From the NCBI GenBank assembly GCA_044221315.1, contig JBGAPK010000024.1, positions 1 through 64,000 of the forward strand: a DNA stretch of 64,000 nucleotides. The letters run 5' to 3'. The translations under genes were made by a program, and so were the position numbers. Position 1 is the stretch's first letter. Each line of letters starts with the position of its first letter. Shown here one piece after another: positions 54,913-63,418 of the stretch. The notes beneath the pieces are model-generated. The model had not been told where the DNA came from. It saw only the letters and a list, made by a program, of their open reading frames with translations, and did not search any database. Source of the stretch: JAFEBO01 sp044221315. Its GTDB lineage: Bacteria; Planctomycetota; Phycisphaerae; Phycisphaerales; UBA1924.

Positions 54913-55575
54913 ATGCCTCTGACCCGCGAGCAGATCACCCAGCGTGCCGCCAAGGAACTCCGCGACGGCTTCATCGTCAACCTCGGGATCGGGATGCCGA
55001 CGCTGGTGGCCAATTACGTGCCGCCGGGGATGGATATCTGGCTGCAATCGGAGAACGGGCTTCTCGGAATGGGCCCTTTCCCGACCGAGGCGGAGGTCGA
55101 TGCCGACCTGATCAATGCGGGAAAGCAGACGATCACGGCGCGGCCCGGCGCGTCGTATTTCTCGAGCGCCGAAAGTTTCCAAATGATCCGAGGCGGGCAC
55201 GTTGATCTCACGATCCTCGGCGCGATGCAGGTGAGTCAGGAAGGCGACCTGGCCAACTGGATGGTGCCCGGAAAGATGGTGAAGGGGATGGGAGGCGCGA
55301 TGGATCTGGTCGCCGGGGCAAAGAAGGTGATCGTGACGATGGAGCACGTCGCCAAGGGAGATGCGCCCAAGGTAGTCAAGCAGTGTTCGTTGCCGCTGAC
55401 GGGAAAGAAGTGCGTGGACATGCTGATCACGGACCTCTGCGTGATGGAGATGGATCCGGCGAAACGCCGATTTGTGCTGACGGAAGTGGCGCCCGGGGTG
55501 ACGGTCGATGAAATCAAGAGGAAGACCGAAGCGGAGTTTGTGGTGGCGCCGAGCGTGAAAACTGTCGCCGCGTAA
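54913..55575 (+). CDS. 3-oxoacid CoA-transferase subunit B
   Basis: A 220-residue type I CoA-transferase beta subunit, as in ScoB or PcaJ. VNLGIGMPTLVANYVP and the catalytic Glu47 in LQSENGLLGMG are present, as is GAMQVSQEGDLANWMVPGK. It would move CoA between succinyl-CoA and acetoacetate or another 3-oxo acid in an alpha2beta2 enzyme. The alpha subunit normally lies directly upstream, but the neighbour here is the C39-like gene. The next gene, a dipeptidase, begins 1 base after the stop. Confidence 0.9.
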   Translation: MPLTREQITQRAAKELRDGFIVNLGIGMPTLVANYVPPGMDIWLQSENGLLGMGPFPTEAEVDADLINAGKQTITARPGASYFSSAESFQMIRGGHVDLTILGAMQVSQEGDLANWMVPGKMVKGMGGAMDLVAGAKKVIVTMEHVAKGDAPKVVKQCSLPLTGKKCVDMLITDLCVMEMDPAKRRFVLTEVAPGVTVDEIKRKTEAEFVVAPSVKTVAA

Positions 55576-55576
55576 C

Positions 55577-56698
55577 ATGGTTTTCTTCGATTCGCATCTC
55601 GATCTCGCCTATCTCGCGGTCAATCGACGCGACATGCTGTCACCCGATCCGCTTCAGGCGGGCGGGCCGGATCAGCCTGCATGTGTCACTCTACCGGCTC
55701 TCCGCGATGGAAACGTGCGTTTCGCGCTCGGGACGATCTTCACCGAAACCGGCGGCAACGGGCCGGAGGGGTACGCAGACGGTGCACGCGCCCACATCGT
55801 GGGAAAAGCGCAACTGGAGGCCTATGTGACGTGGGCCGAGCGCGGGCTTGTTTCGCTCGACCTGCGCGAGGCAATGCAATCGGACGAGGGCACCGGCGAA
55901 GTTCGTGGCGGAATGGGAGTAAGCGAAGTCGTCGTGCCGCCGCTGCGCAAACGAATCGAGCGGCTCACAGATTCGCCACGAAGTCCGCCATTGCGCCTGG
56001 GAATTCTTATGGAAAACGCCGACCCCATCCGCTCGGCGCATGAACTGGAGTGGTGGGCGAGTGAGGGCGTCGTCGCGATCGGACTGACCTGGGCGAAGAG
56101 TTCTCGCTACGCGACGGGCAACAGTGAGGACCCGGCGACGAACAAGGTGGGCCTCACGCTCGCCGGGCGTGAACTCGTGCGAGAAATGGACCGGATCGGC
56201 ATCGTGCACGACCTTTCACACCTTTCCGACCTCGCCACCGAGGAATTGCTCTCGATAACCGACAAGCCTGTCATGGCCTCGCACTCCAATTGCCGTGCAA
56301 TTATCGCGGGCGGGTCCAACGCGCCGGCAAACCTGCAACGCCACCTGCGCGACGAGACGATCAGGGAAATCGGCAAGCGCGGTGGCGTGATTGGGCTCAA
56401 TCTGCTCTCGCAGTTCCTGATTCCCGGGGGCGGGCGTGAACGACGGGCGACCATCGAAGAGGCGATCGCCCACGTCGAGCGAATCTGCGAATTGACCGGC
56501 TCACGTCGTCACGTCGGCCTTGGATCTGATGCCGACGGAGGGATCAGTCGCGAGAGACTCCCGGCGGGAATTGACCTGCCGCGGGATCTCGAGAAGTTGA
56601 CCGATGCTCTCTCGAAGCGAGGGTGGGACGACGACAGCATCTGGTGCTTCGGGTGCGGAAACTGGTTGGAATTCTGGTCTCGCGCGACCGACTCGTGA
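55577..56698 (+). CDS. Membrane dipeptidase-like protein (peptidase M19)
   Basis: A 373-residue amidohydrolase-fold metallopeptidase of family M19. The zinc motif near the N terminus is FFDSHLDLAYLAVN (His7, Asp9), with further ligands in MASHSNCRAI and HVGLGSDADGG, and the HDLSHLSDLATEELL helix. Family members hydrolyse dipeptides, including those with a D-residue at the C-terminal position. No signal peptide is seen, so it is probably cytoplasmic. The start is 1 base after the CoA-transferase stop. Confidence 0.87.
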   Translation: MVFFDSHLDLAYLAVNRRDMLSPDPLQAGGPDQPACVTLPALRDGNVRFALGTIFTETGGNGPEGYADGARAHIVGKAQLEAYVTWAERGLVSLDLREAMQSDEGTGEVRGGMGVSEVVVPPLRKRIERLTDSPRSPPLRLGILMENADPIRSAHELEWWASEGVVAIGLTWAKSSRYATGNSEDPATNKVGLTLAGRELVREMDRIGIVHDLSHLSDLATEELLSITDKPVMASHSNCRAIIAGGSNAPANLQRHLRDETIREIGKRGGVIGLNLLSQFLIPGGGRERRATIEEAIAHVERICELTGSRRHVGLGSDADGGISRERLPAGIDLPRDLEKLTDALSKRGWDDDSIWCFGCGNWLEFWSRATDS

Positions 56699-56701
56699 GG
56701 A

Positions 56702-57685
56702 TCAATCCACGAACGCCGCAACTCCGAGCATCCGCAAATCGGGCAGGAACGGGTAGGGATTACCGTCGTCCTCGACCACTGCGCCGATGCCCGCCGCGGC
56801 GAGCCCATCCTGATGCGCCATCGCAGCAAGCTTGGGCAGGAACTGCGTTTTGAACGATTCGGCGTTCAAAGCGTACTGCGGGTTGTTCTGGGTGTACTTG
56901 TACTCGGTGTCGAGGAGTTTCTGAATAGCCTGGATGCGGGATTCGGGCAGGGGATGCGTGGAGAGGAACTCGGGCTGCTTGCCGCCCGCGCCGGCTTCCT
57001 TCTTCAAAATCTCCATGACCTGCAATTGCCCGATCGGGTTGTAGTAGCACTTGACCATGTAGCGCATGCCAAGCGTGTCGGCCTCGGTTTCCTGGCCGCG
57101 GTCGTAGGTGAGGAGTGAGATCTGCACGGCCTGCCCGGCGAGGCCGGTGACGAGGTCGCCGCCGCCGCCGATGACGGCGCCGACAACGCTAAGACCGATG
57201 GAGGCGCCGGTCTGGCGGGCGATTTTGTCGTTGATATGGCGGGCGGTCACGTGCCCGATCTCATGCCCGAGCACGCCGGCCAACTGTGCTTCGTTGGTCA
57301 TCTTGGTGGCCAGGCCCTTCGAGACGAAGACCTTGCCGCCGGGAAGCGCGAAGGCGTTTATCACGTCGCTGTTGAGCAGAGTGAACTCCCACGGCAGCCC
57401 CGGATTGTCGCCCTCGGTCTGGGCGGCAAGTTTGTGTCCGAGGTTGGAGACATAGGCCCGTGCCTCGGCGTTGGACACCTCACCGCCGTACTCCTTGAGC
57501 ATCTCGGGCTTCGAGTCAACGCCCATCTTGATCTCATCAGACTTGGAAAGCAGATCGAGCTGCGAGCGGCCCGTGGTTGGATTGGTGCTGCAGGCACCAA
57601 GGAGGATGGCAACGCCGCCCAAGACGGCAGTCAAAGACCGGCCGGCGCTGGAGAGGGTGAGGATCGGGATTGTGCTCTTCATCAA
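56702..57685 (-). CDS. M48-family metalloprotease lipoprotein
   Basis: A 327-residue protease of the BepA/YcaL type. A signal peptide ends in ILLGAC (lipobox, Cys32). The zinc site is HEIGH at residues 141-145 with the third ligand Glu in YDRGQETEADTLGMRYM. A lipid-anchored periplasmic protease of this type does quality control of outer-membrane proteins. GGAGG upstream on the minus strand supports the ATG at 57685. It is convergent with the M19 gene, with 3 bases between the stops. Confidence 0.92.
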   Translation of the reverse strand: MMKSTIPILTLSSAGRSLTAVLGGVAILLGACSTNPTTGRSQLDLLSKSDEIKMGVDSKPEMLKEYGGEVSNAEARAYVSNLGHKLAAQTEGDNPGLPWEFTLLNSDVINAFALPGGKVFVSKGLATKMTNEAQLAGVLGHEIGHVTARHINDKIARQTGASIGLSVVGAVIGGGGDLVTGLAGQAVQISLLTYDRGQETEADTLGMRYMVKCYYNPIGQLQVMEILKKEAGAGGKQPEFLSTHPLPESRIQAIQKLLDTEYKYTQNNPQYALNAESFKTQFLPKLAAMAHQDGLAAAGIGAVVEDDGNPYPFLPDLRMLGVAAFVD

Positions 57686-57798
57686 TCACCTCCGGAAGGC
57701 CGGGGAATGACATCACCCCCCGCCCCACATTCTTGCCCGACAGCATCGTGAGACGCACCGCAGAGGAAGCAACCTATTGTCCCCTCCAAACGTGAAAA

Positions 57799-58596
57799 AT
57801 GCCTCAATCTCCGTCCATTTCCGCCTCAGCGTCGCCTGACGGGTCCGCCTGGAACGATCAGGACCTTGCCGCGAACCCGCATCTGAATTCGGAGAAGGCG
57901 ACCAAGGTCCAGCGCATGTTTGGCGCGATCGCGGGACGCTATGACCTGAACAACCGGCTTCATTCCTTCGGGCGTGATCAGGCTTGGCGCCGGTTCGCGG
58001 TCCGGGCTGCCGGAGTGCGGACGGGCGATCGAGTGCTGGACGTGGCCTGCGGCACCGGCGACCTGACCGAAGCCTTTTCTCGAACCAATGCGTCGAGCGT
58101 GACCGGACTGGACTTCACGCCGGCGATGCTCGAGATCGCCCGGCGCAAGCAGGCTCGCAATCTGCGTACCGAGCAGGCCGTAAAAGTCCAATACATGCAG
58201 GGCGATGCGATGGCATTGCCCTTTGAAAATGCAGCCTTTGATGTCGTTTCGATCGCGTTCGGAATTCGAAACGTGTCGGAGCCGACAAAGGCCATTTCGG
58301 AGTTCGCCCGGGTTCTGAAGCCCGGTGGCAGGCTCGTGGTCCTCGAGTTCGACCGCCCCGCGTGGTTCCCGATGCGCCAACTCAACGACTTCTACTGCGG
58401 CTGGGTTATGCCGCGGACTGCGACTTGGATCGCGGGGGACCGATCTGGCGCGTATCGCTATCTGCCCAAAAGCGTGGGCGGATTCATGACCCGCGACATG
58501 ATGACCCGGGCGATCGAGCATGCCGGTTTTTCAGGGGTTTCGGCGACCCCGCTGACCTTTGGAATTTGCGTCTGCTACTGCGGCACGCGCAAATAG
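57799..58596 (+). CDS. ubiE: Demethylmenaquinone methyltransferase (UbiE/MenG)
   Basis: A 265-residue SAM-dependent C-methyltransferase. Motif I is VLDVACGTGDLTEAF (about residue 80), the UbiE-specific NRLHSFGRDQAWRR and ISIAFGIRNVSEPTKAI-like segments are present, as is the second signature KPGGRLVVLEFDRP. It methylates demethylmenaquinone in the final step of menaquinone synthesis, in agreement with mqnE in the same window. An N-terminal extension of about 28 residues is not conserved. ubiE/menG naming depends on the organism; menaquinone is favoured here. Confidence 0.92.
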   Translation: MPQSPSISASASPDGSAWNDQDLAANPHLNSEKATKVQRMFGAIAGRYDLNNRLHSFGRDQAWRRFAVRAAGVRTGDRVLDVACGTGDLTEAFSRTNASSVTGLDFTPAMLEIARRKQARNLRTEQAVKVQYMQGDAMALPFENAAFDVVSIAFGIRNVSEPTKAISEFARVLKPGGRLVVLEFDRPAWFPMRQLNDFYCGWVMPRTATWIAGDRSGAYRYLPKSVGGFMTRDMMTRAIEHAGFSGVSATPLTFGICVCYCGTRK

Positions 58597-58659
58597 CCGT
58601 CAATCCGGGCAGGAGAAACAGTCTGGGAGGCGATGCCGGCTGCGCATCTTTGGCACGGA

Positions 58660-58940
58660 TTAGTTCTCGGACCTCGTCCGAAACTGGTGTGAAACCAGAT
58701 TAGCGAGTCCAGTGCTGCTTATTATAGGACGTTTACACCAGTCGGCCCCTTTGGCGCCCTCCCGGGCAATCTTCACGCATTGACGGGTGTGGGCTCGATG
58801 ACTGCAAGCCGGACGAGATGGCTCGTCGGCCCGCAGGGGAGCCGCGGGACTTTGAAACCCAACCGCCGACGAGTCGGGACGACCTCGGTGGGCTACGCGG
58901 CCCCGCGTGCAAACGCGGTTCCCCGGCGGAGAACCACTTC
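58660..58940 (+). other. Hairpin-rich leader, candidate structured RNA
   Basis: The 344-base gap before the B12-binding-fold gene contains many stems. TCGGAC/GTCCGA is at 58667-58681. CTGGT/ACCAG at 58684-58698 competes with CTGGTGT(G)AAAC against GTTTACACCAG at 58731-58741. A 9-bp stem (GCC, GACGAG/CTCGTC, GGC) spans 58808-58830, and CCCGC/GCGGG 58830-58848. CCGCGT-GCAA-ACGCGG at 58903-58918 has a GNRA-type loop. No known riboswitch signature was recognised. An in-frame ATG at 58818 could instead extend the protein by 41 residues. Confidence 0.45.
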
Positions 58941-59684
58941 ATGGCTCAAGAAATCCTTGTCGAGCGTCTTTTCGAGGCCCTGGTGAACGGCGATCGCGGG
59001 CAGGCCCGCTCGATCGTGGAAGAAGCAATCGCGGGCGGGGCGGGCCCGGCGTTGGTCTTGACCAACCTGTTTTGGCCCACCCACGAACTGATCGACCGCA
59101 TGCACCGCGCGGACCAGCTCAGCCGCATCGGCTACCACCTTTCAACCCGCATGCTCCGTGTTCTGATCGATCAGACGGCGGCACGCCTGCCCCGGCAGGT
59201 TGCCAACGGCAAGACCGTCTTCGCCTGCTGCGGCACGGCGGAGGGAGAAGAGCTTGGAGCCCAGATCGCCGTGGACATGCTGGAAGCCTCGGGCTTCCGC
59301 GTCACCTTCGGCGGCGGCGGGATCCCGGCGGATGAGATCTTGGCTCACGTGCAGGAGAGCCAGCCGAGTTACCTGGTCATGTTCTGCTCTGCCGCGGCGG
59401 ACCTGCCGGGCGTGAGGCAGTTGGTCGATCAGCTGCGCGAGATCAGCGCCTGCAAAAAGACGCAAATCGCGGTGGGAGGCGGCGTTTTCAACCGTGCTGA
59501 GGGGCTGGCCGACGAGATCGGCGCCAAGCTGCACGCGGGATCGCCCTTGGAGCTTGTCCAACTCCTGATCAATCCGGAACGTTTCCTCACGCTTCGGGCC
59601 GAGACGCAGGAGCAGGAGGCCAGAAGGGCCCTGCTGGCGCGTGCCGAGGCTCGGGCAGCGGCCAAGAAGCGTCGGGCGGCATAA
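58941..59684 (+). CDS. B12-binding-fold protein (cobalamin-binding domain)
   Basis: A 247-residue protein. The N-terminal helical part (about residues 1-85) resembles the B12-binding cap domain, and the C-terminal part a flavodoxin-like B12-binding fold: CCGTAEGEELGAQIAVDMLE, FRVTFGGGGIPADEI, and a final KKTQIAVGGGVFN. The usual DxHxxG histidine that coordinates cobalt is not apparent; the position reads EGEELG (residues 101-106). It may bind cobalamin base-on, another ligand, or none. GGAG at 58928-58931 supports the ATG. The C terminus is Ala/Arg/Lys-rich. Confidence 0.75.
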   Translation: MAQEILVERLFEALVNGDRGQARSIVEEAIAGGAGPALVLTNLFWPTHELIDRMHRADQLSRIGYHLSTRMLRVLIDQTAARLPRQVANGKTVFACCGTAEGEELGAQIAVDMLEASGFRVTFGGGGIPADEILAHVQESQPSYLVMFCSAAADLPGVRQLVDQLREISACKKTQIAVGGGVFNRAEGLADEIGAKLHAGSPLELVQLLINPERFLTLRAETQEQEARRALLARAEARAAAKKRRAA

Positions 59685-59714
59685 GGAATTCACGATTCCA
59701 CGAGACACTCGATT

Positions 59715-59744
59715 CCACCCCGCAAGCGCGGGGTGGTTTCATTT
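59715..59744. terminator. Terminator between convergent genes
   Basis: A perfect 9-bp stem, CCACCCCGC and GCGGGGTGG, with loop AAGC at 59715-59736 is followed by TTTCATTT. It ends the B12-binding-fold gene and overlaps the stop of the convergent RF-1-like gene. Confidence 0.85.
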
Positions 59745-60302
59745 GAGGGGGTGCAGATTGCGATCGGCGCGGGCGCGGTTCCAGGCGTCAAACGCGGGAG
59801 GATGGTCCTTGACGAACTTCAGGAGTTGACTCGCTGTGCAAGAGAGGCGCAGCGCGGCCTTCTTTGGGTCTTGCCCGCTGTGTTCGATCACATCGAGCGC
59901 CTCGGCCAGCAGGCCCGGGAAGTCCGGGTGGTGCGGATTGCAGGCGATCTTGCCGCCTTTGCAGCGGACACGCCAGAGATCGCTCGTGACGTCGCCGAAC
60001 GCATCTCGGGCGACAAGGGCGCAGCGGATGTGAACTGCAAGTTCCAGGCGAAGACGCCGGAGCGCGACGTGCCGGTTTTCCTCGGCGCTGCGCCGTTCTG
60101 AGGCCTGAGCCTCGATCCCCGTGGGCTCGTGGAGAAGCGTGACCTTGGTCTCGACCTTGTTGCGGTGCTGGCCGCCCGGCCCGCCGGCACGACCGCGGGT
60201 GACCTTCACGTGTTTGAGCAACTCGGCGTCTGACAGAGCCGCTGGATGAATCGGTCCGGTATTCGGTCCAGCGGTCCGGGGCTTGGGTCGGAATTCGTGC
60301 AT
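59739..60302 (-). CDS. RF-1-like (GGQ) peptide-chain-release factor family protein
   Basis: A 187-residue protein with a class I release factor-like domain: the peptidyl-tRNA hydrolysis motif GGQ at residues 43-45 within RAGGPGGQHRNKVETKV. It lacks the codon-recognition domains of RF1/RF2, so it belongs with ArfB/PrfH-type factors that rescue stalled ribosomes, though the typical basic ArfB tail is not clear. The C-terminal part beyond residue 110 is unassigned. The ATG at 60302 overlaps the tsaD stop by one base; an in-frame GTG at 60308 is the alternative. Confidence 0.82.
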   Translation of the reverse strand: MHEFRPKPRTAGPNTGPIHPAALSDAELLKHVKVTRGRAGGPGGQHRNKVETKVTLLHEPTGIEAQASERRSAEENRHVALRRLRLELAVHIRCALVARDAFGDVTSDLWRVRCKGGKIACNPHHPDFPGLLAEALDVIEHSGQDPKKAALRLSCTASQLLKFVKDHPPAFDAWNRARADRNLHPLK

Positions 60303-61393
60303 CAGCACGCCGTCGTCGGGACGGCCTCGAGGGAAAGGTCGGCGGCTTGGCCCGCCCGGAGCTGGTGGAACGCGAGCCCGGCGATCATGGCGGCGTTGTC
60401 CACGCAGTATTCGAGGGCCGGAAGGCGGAGCGTCAGGCCGTTCGTGTGCGCGAAGTTTGTCAGGCTCGCACGCAGGCGCGAGTTGGCAGTGACCCCGCCG
60501 CCGGTCAGGATGGAGGTAGGCCGCACCCCGGCAGCGCGGAGTTGTGTCAAGGCACGCTCCAACTTGAGAACAACGGTCCGGCAGGCCGCACTCTGAAACG
60601 TGGCCGCAAGGTCGCGACGGCGTTCATCGGTCAGCGGTGGGGGAGGTGAATACGTCGATTCCGGTCGCTTGTGGGCAGGATGCGAGGGCACGCCGCGCAC
60701 CTCGTAAAGCATCGCGGTCTTGAGACCGGAGAACGAAAAATCGAGCGATGTCGGGGACAGTCTGCTGATGGGCAGATCGGCGACGCGTTCATCGGCGCCG
60801 GGGGTCGAGGCGAGGCGGTCGAGATTGGGGCCGCCGGGATAGGGAATGCCGAGGATGGTGGCGACCTTGTCGTACGCCTCGCCGAGGGCATCGTCGATCG
60901 TCGCGCCCAATCGCTCCAGTTCGAGCCAGGACTTCAACAGGTAGATCGAAGTGTGTCCGCCGCTGACCACGAGGCCAAGGGCGGGAAAGATCTCCCCTCT
61001 CGCTTCGATCCCGCCGGGCGTCGACGATTGGAGCATTCCGGCATACAAATGGGCGTGAACATGATCGACGCCGACAAGGGGCTTTCCGAGCGTCCACGAC
61101 AGAGCCTTCGCAGCCGCAACGCCGACGAGGAGTGAGCCGATCAGCCCCGGACGATGTCCCACCGCGACGGCGTCGATCGATTCGAGAGCGACGCCGGCCC
61201 GATCGAGTGCGGCCCGCAGCACGGGAAGCAGATTCTCGGAGTGGGCGCGGCTCGCAAGCTCGGGCACGACGCCCCCGAATTTCTGGTGGACTTCATTCTG
61301 GCTTGCGATGACGCTGGATCGCACGATGACTCCGTCCTCGACGACGGCGGCGCCAGTCTCGTCACACGAGGATTCGATGCCCAGCAGCAGCAT
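60302..61393 (-). CDS. tsaD: tRNA N6-adenosine threonylcarbamoyltransferase TsaD
   Basis: A 363-residue ASKHA-fold enzyme that, with TsaB and TsaE, transfers threonylcarbamoyl to A37 of ANN-decoding tRNAs. The start LLLGIESSCDETGAAVV is characteristic and the iron-binding pair is His111 and His115 in HVHAHLYAG. Nucleotide-binding glycines are in LTGGGVTANSRLR. A proline-rich insert (SYSPPPPLTDERR-like, about residue 240) is unusual. The ATG at 61393 lies 4 bases after the stop of the S41 protease gene. Confidence 0.94.
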   Translation of the reverse strand: MLLLGIESSCDETGAAVVEDGVIVRSSVIASQNEVHQKFGGVVPELASRAHSENLLPVLRAALDRAGVALESIDAVAVGHRPGLIGSLLVGVAAAKALSWTLGKPLVGVDHVHAHLYAGMLQSSTPGGIEARGEIFPALGLVVSGGHTSIYLLKSWLELERLGATIDDALGEAYDKVATILGIPYPGGPNLDRLASTPGADERVADLPISRLSPTSLDFSFSGLKTAMLYEVRGVPSHPAHKRPESTYSPPPPLTDERRRDLAATFQSAACRTVVLKLERALTQLRAAGVRPTSILTGGGVTANSRLRASLTNFAHTNGLTLRLPALEYCVDNAAMIAGLAFHQLRAGQAADLSLEAVPTTAC

Positions 61394-61397
61394 CGTG

Positions 61398-63131
61398 CTA
61401 CTTGTTCTGCGGCGCGTCCGGCGCGGGCGCGGCCGGATTTGCCGCGACCGGCTTGCCGGGGGCATCGCCCTGCTGCTTCTTAACGTCGGCATCGAGCAGC
61501 CAGCGCTGGAGGTTGTTGCCGGTGATGTCGAGCGTTGCGACGACCTTGCCGTCCTTGTCCGTGATCTGCATTCTGCCGCCGGCGAGATCGGCGTCCTCGG
61601 GCCAGAGGTCGCCGGGCTTGGCCTTGGCGAGATCGCCGGCCGCGGTTTCCAGCGCTTCGATGCGCTTGTCGACGCGGATGGCCTCGCGGGTCAATTGCTG
61701 CTGGAGCTTGCGTGCGCGGGCGAGTTCGTCAAAGGCAATCTGTGCGCCGGCGACGCCTTCCTTGCCGGTTGGCTTCCACTCGCCGGTATCGATCTTGCCT
61801 TGAACGGCTTTGACGGCCGCGGACAACTGGGCATCCTTGAGGAAGGTGAGGATCCACTCCGGATTGCTCCAGTCCTCGGCCTCGCCCGCCTTGCCGCCGG
61901 AGCTCCGGATGACTTCCAGTTCGCGACGGACGCGGTACATGTCGATCAGTTCCTTGTCCGCCATCGGAACGAAGAAACCCTTCGTCGGATCGACGCCCCA
62001 CTCAGCGCTTGTGTCCTTGCGGGTGATGCTACGGCCGGAGGGCAGGTAGTAACCCTGCTCGGTAACTTTGAGTTCGGCGCCGTTGCCGTTCGGAAGTTTG
62101 CGCACGCTCTGAACGCTTCCCTTCCCGTAGGTGCGGGTTCCGATGGCGATGGCGCGATTGTTCTCGACCAGCGCGCCGGAAAGAACCTCGCTGGCGCTGG
62201 CGGATGAGCCGTTGACGAGAAGGACAAGCGGGATGTCGGGGAGCGTGCCCTTGTCCTGGGCCCGGGCGATGCGCTCCGGGAAATTGCGACCGCGCGTGGA
62301 GACGATGACGCCCTCGTGCAGGAAGAGATCGGCGATGGCTATGGCCTCTTCGAGCACGCCGCCACCGTTGTCGCGCAGGTCGAGGATGACGCCCTGAAGC
62401 CGCTTCGAGGAGTCCGGATCGTTCACGCCCGCTGCGATCAAGGCATTGAGGATCTCCTCGGCGCAGCCGGGTGTGAATTGCGTCAGACGGATGTAGCCGA
62501 TACGCCGGGCGGGGTCGATCGTGAAATCCCACTTCTCGGCGTCGTTGGCCTGGCGGTGGACGCCCTTCACGCTGCGTGTCTTGATGGGCGCGCGGGTGAG
62601 CGTCATGGGGATTTTCTCTCCCTTGCGCTCGATGATGATGTTGACCTTGGTTCCGGCGACGCCGATCAACTTGTCGATGCAGTCCTCGACGGTCAGGCCC
62701 TGAGTGGACTTGCCGTCGATATCGACGATCCGATCGTCGGCCATGATGCCGGCCTTGTACGACGGAGAGTCTTCGAGGGGGCTGACGATGGTGAGCCAGC
62801 CGTCGCGCATGTTGACCGAGGCGCCGATGCCGACGTATTCGCCCGTCAGGTCCTTGTTGAACTCGCGCACCTTGTCGGCGGGGACGTAGACGGTGTACGG
62901 GTCGCCGAGAGCCTCAACCATCCCGTTGATCGCGCCGTCCTGCATCTTCTTGAGCTGGTCGTCGCTGAGCTTGTCGACATACAGACCGCCGAGCGTGCTC
63001 TTGACGTCGATGATCGGGTCGAAGAACTGGAGTTCGGCGGGCTTCCTTGCCAGGGCGAGCGTCGAGCCCGCGACCGCGATGCCGAGAACGCCTACCAGAG
63101 AGACGCGGAACCACTTGCTGCCCGATGTCAT
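61398..63131 (-). CDS. S41-family C-terminal processing peptidase
   Basis: A 577-residue periplasmic protease of the CtpA/Prc group. An N-terminal signal-anchor (VSLVGVLGIAVAGSTLALA) is followed by a PDZ domain (VGIGASVNMRDGWLTIVSPL) and the S41 catalytic domain with the nucleophile Ser in LLVNGSSASASEVLSGA (about residue 310) and the Lys in TRTYGKGSVQS (about residue 335), plus VILDLRDNGGGVLEEAI. A long Ala/Lys-rich C-terminal region follows. GGAG precedes the ATG at 63131. It begins the S41-tsaD-RF-like group. Confidence 0.92.
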   Translation of the reverse strand: MTSGSKWFRVSLVGVLGIAVAGSTLALARKPAELQFFDPIIDVKSTLGGLYVDKLSDDQLKKMQDGAINGMVEALGDPYTVYVPADKVREFNKDLTGEYVGIGASVNMRDGWLTIVSPLEDSPSYKAGIMADDRIVDIDGKSTQGLTVEDCIDKLIGVAGTKVNIIIERKGEKIPMTLTRAPIKTRSVKGVHRQANDAEKWDFTIDPARRIGYIRLTQFTPGCAEEILNALIAAGVNDPDSSKRLQGVILDLRDNGGGVLEEAIAIADLFLHEGVIVSTRGRNFPERIARAQDKGTLPDIPLVLLVNGSSASASEVLSGALVENNRAIAIGTRTYGKGSVQSVRKLPNGNGAELKVTEQGYYLPSGRSITRKDTSAEWGVDPTKGFFVPMADKELIDMYRVRRELEVIRSSGGKAGEAEDWSNPEWILTFLKDAQLSAAVKAVQGKIDTGEWKPTGKEGVAGAQIAFDELARARKLQQQLTREAIRVDKRIEALETAAGDLAKAKPGDLWPEDADLAGGRMQITDKDGKVVATLDITGNNLQRWLLDADVKKQQGDAPGKPVAANPAAPAPDAPQNK

Positions 63132-63418
63132 TCAAGGACTCCTCGTGAGCCATGGATCATCGGCCTTTTCTCCGAACGGAGGCCGATCTATCATCGTAGG
63201 GATGCGCTGGGAAGCCACTGCCCCTCGCCGGCTCCTACCGGAGAATGTTCCGGCGCCCAGCCCCGGAGGTTCGACAGGAATGGTCCAGTTCTGACGGATT
63301 TGATCGCTCGTTCGACCCTTGGCCGGCTGCAACGCGGGCTCCGGGCTCGATTTTCTGCCGCGGGACGGCCCTGTTCGGCCCCGGCACCCGTCAGAACCCG
63401 TTTCGGAATCTCTCCCGT

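Noticed and set aside
58818..58940. N-terminal extension of the B12-binding-fold protein from an ATG at 58818
   Set aside because: The ATG at 58941 has a better ribosome-binding site and the extension looks like translated hairpin sequence, although it is not excluded.
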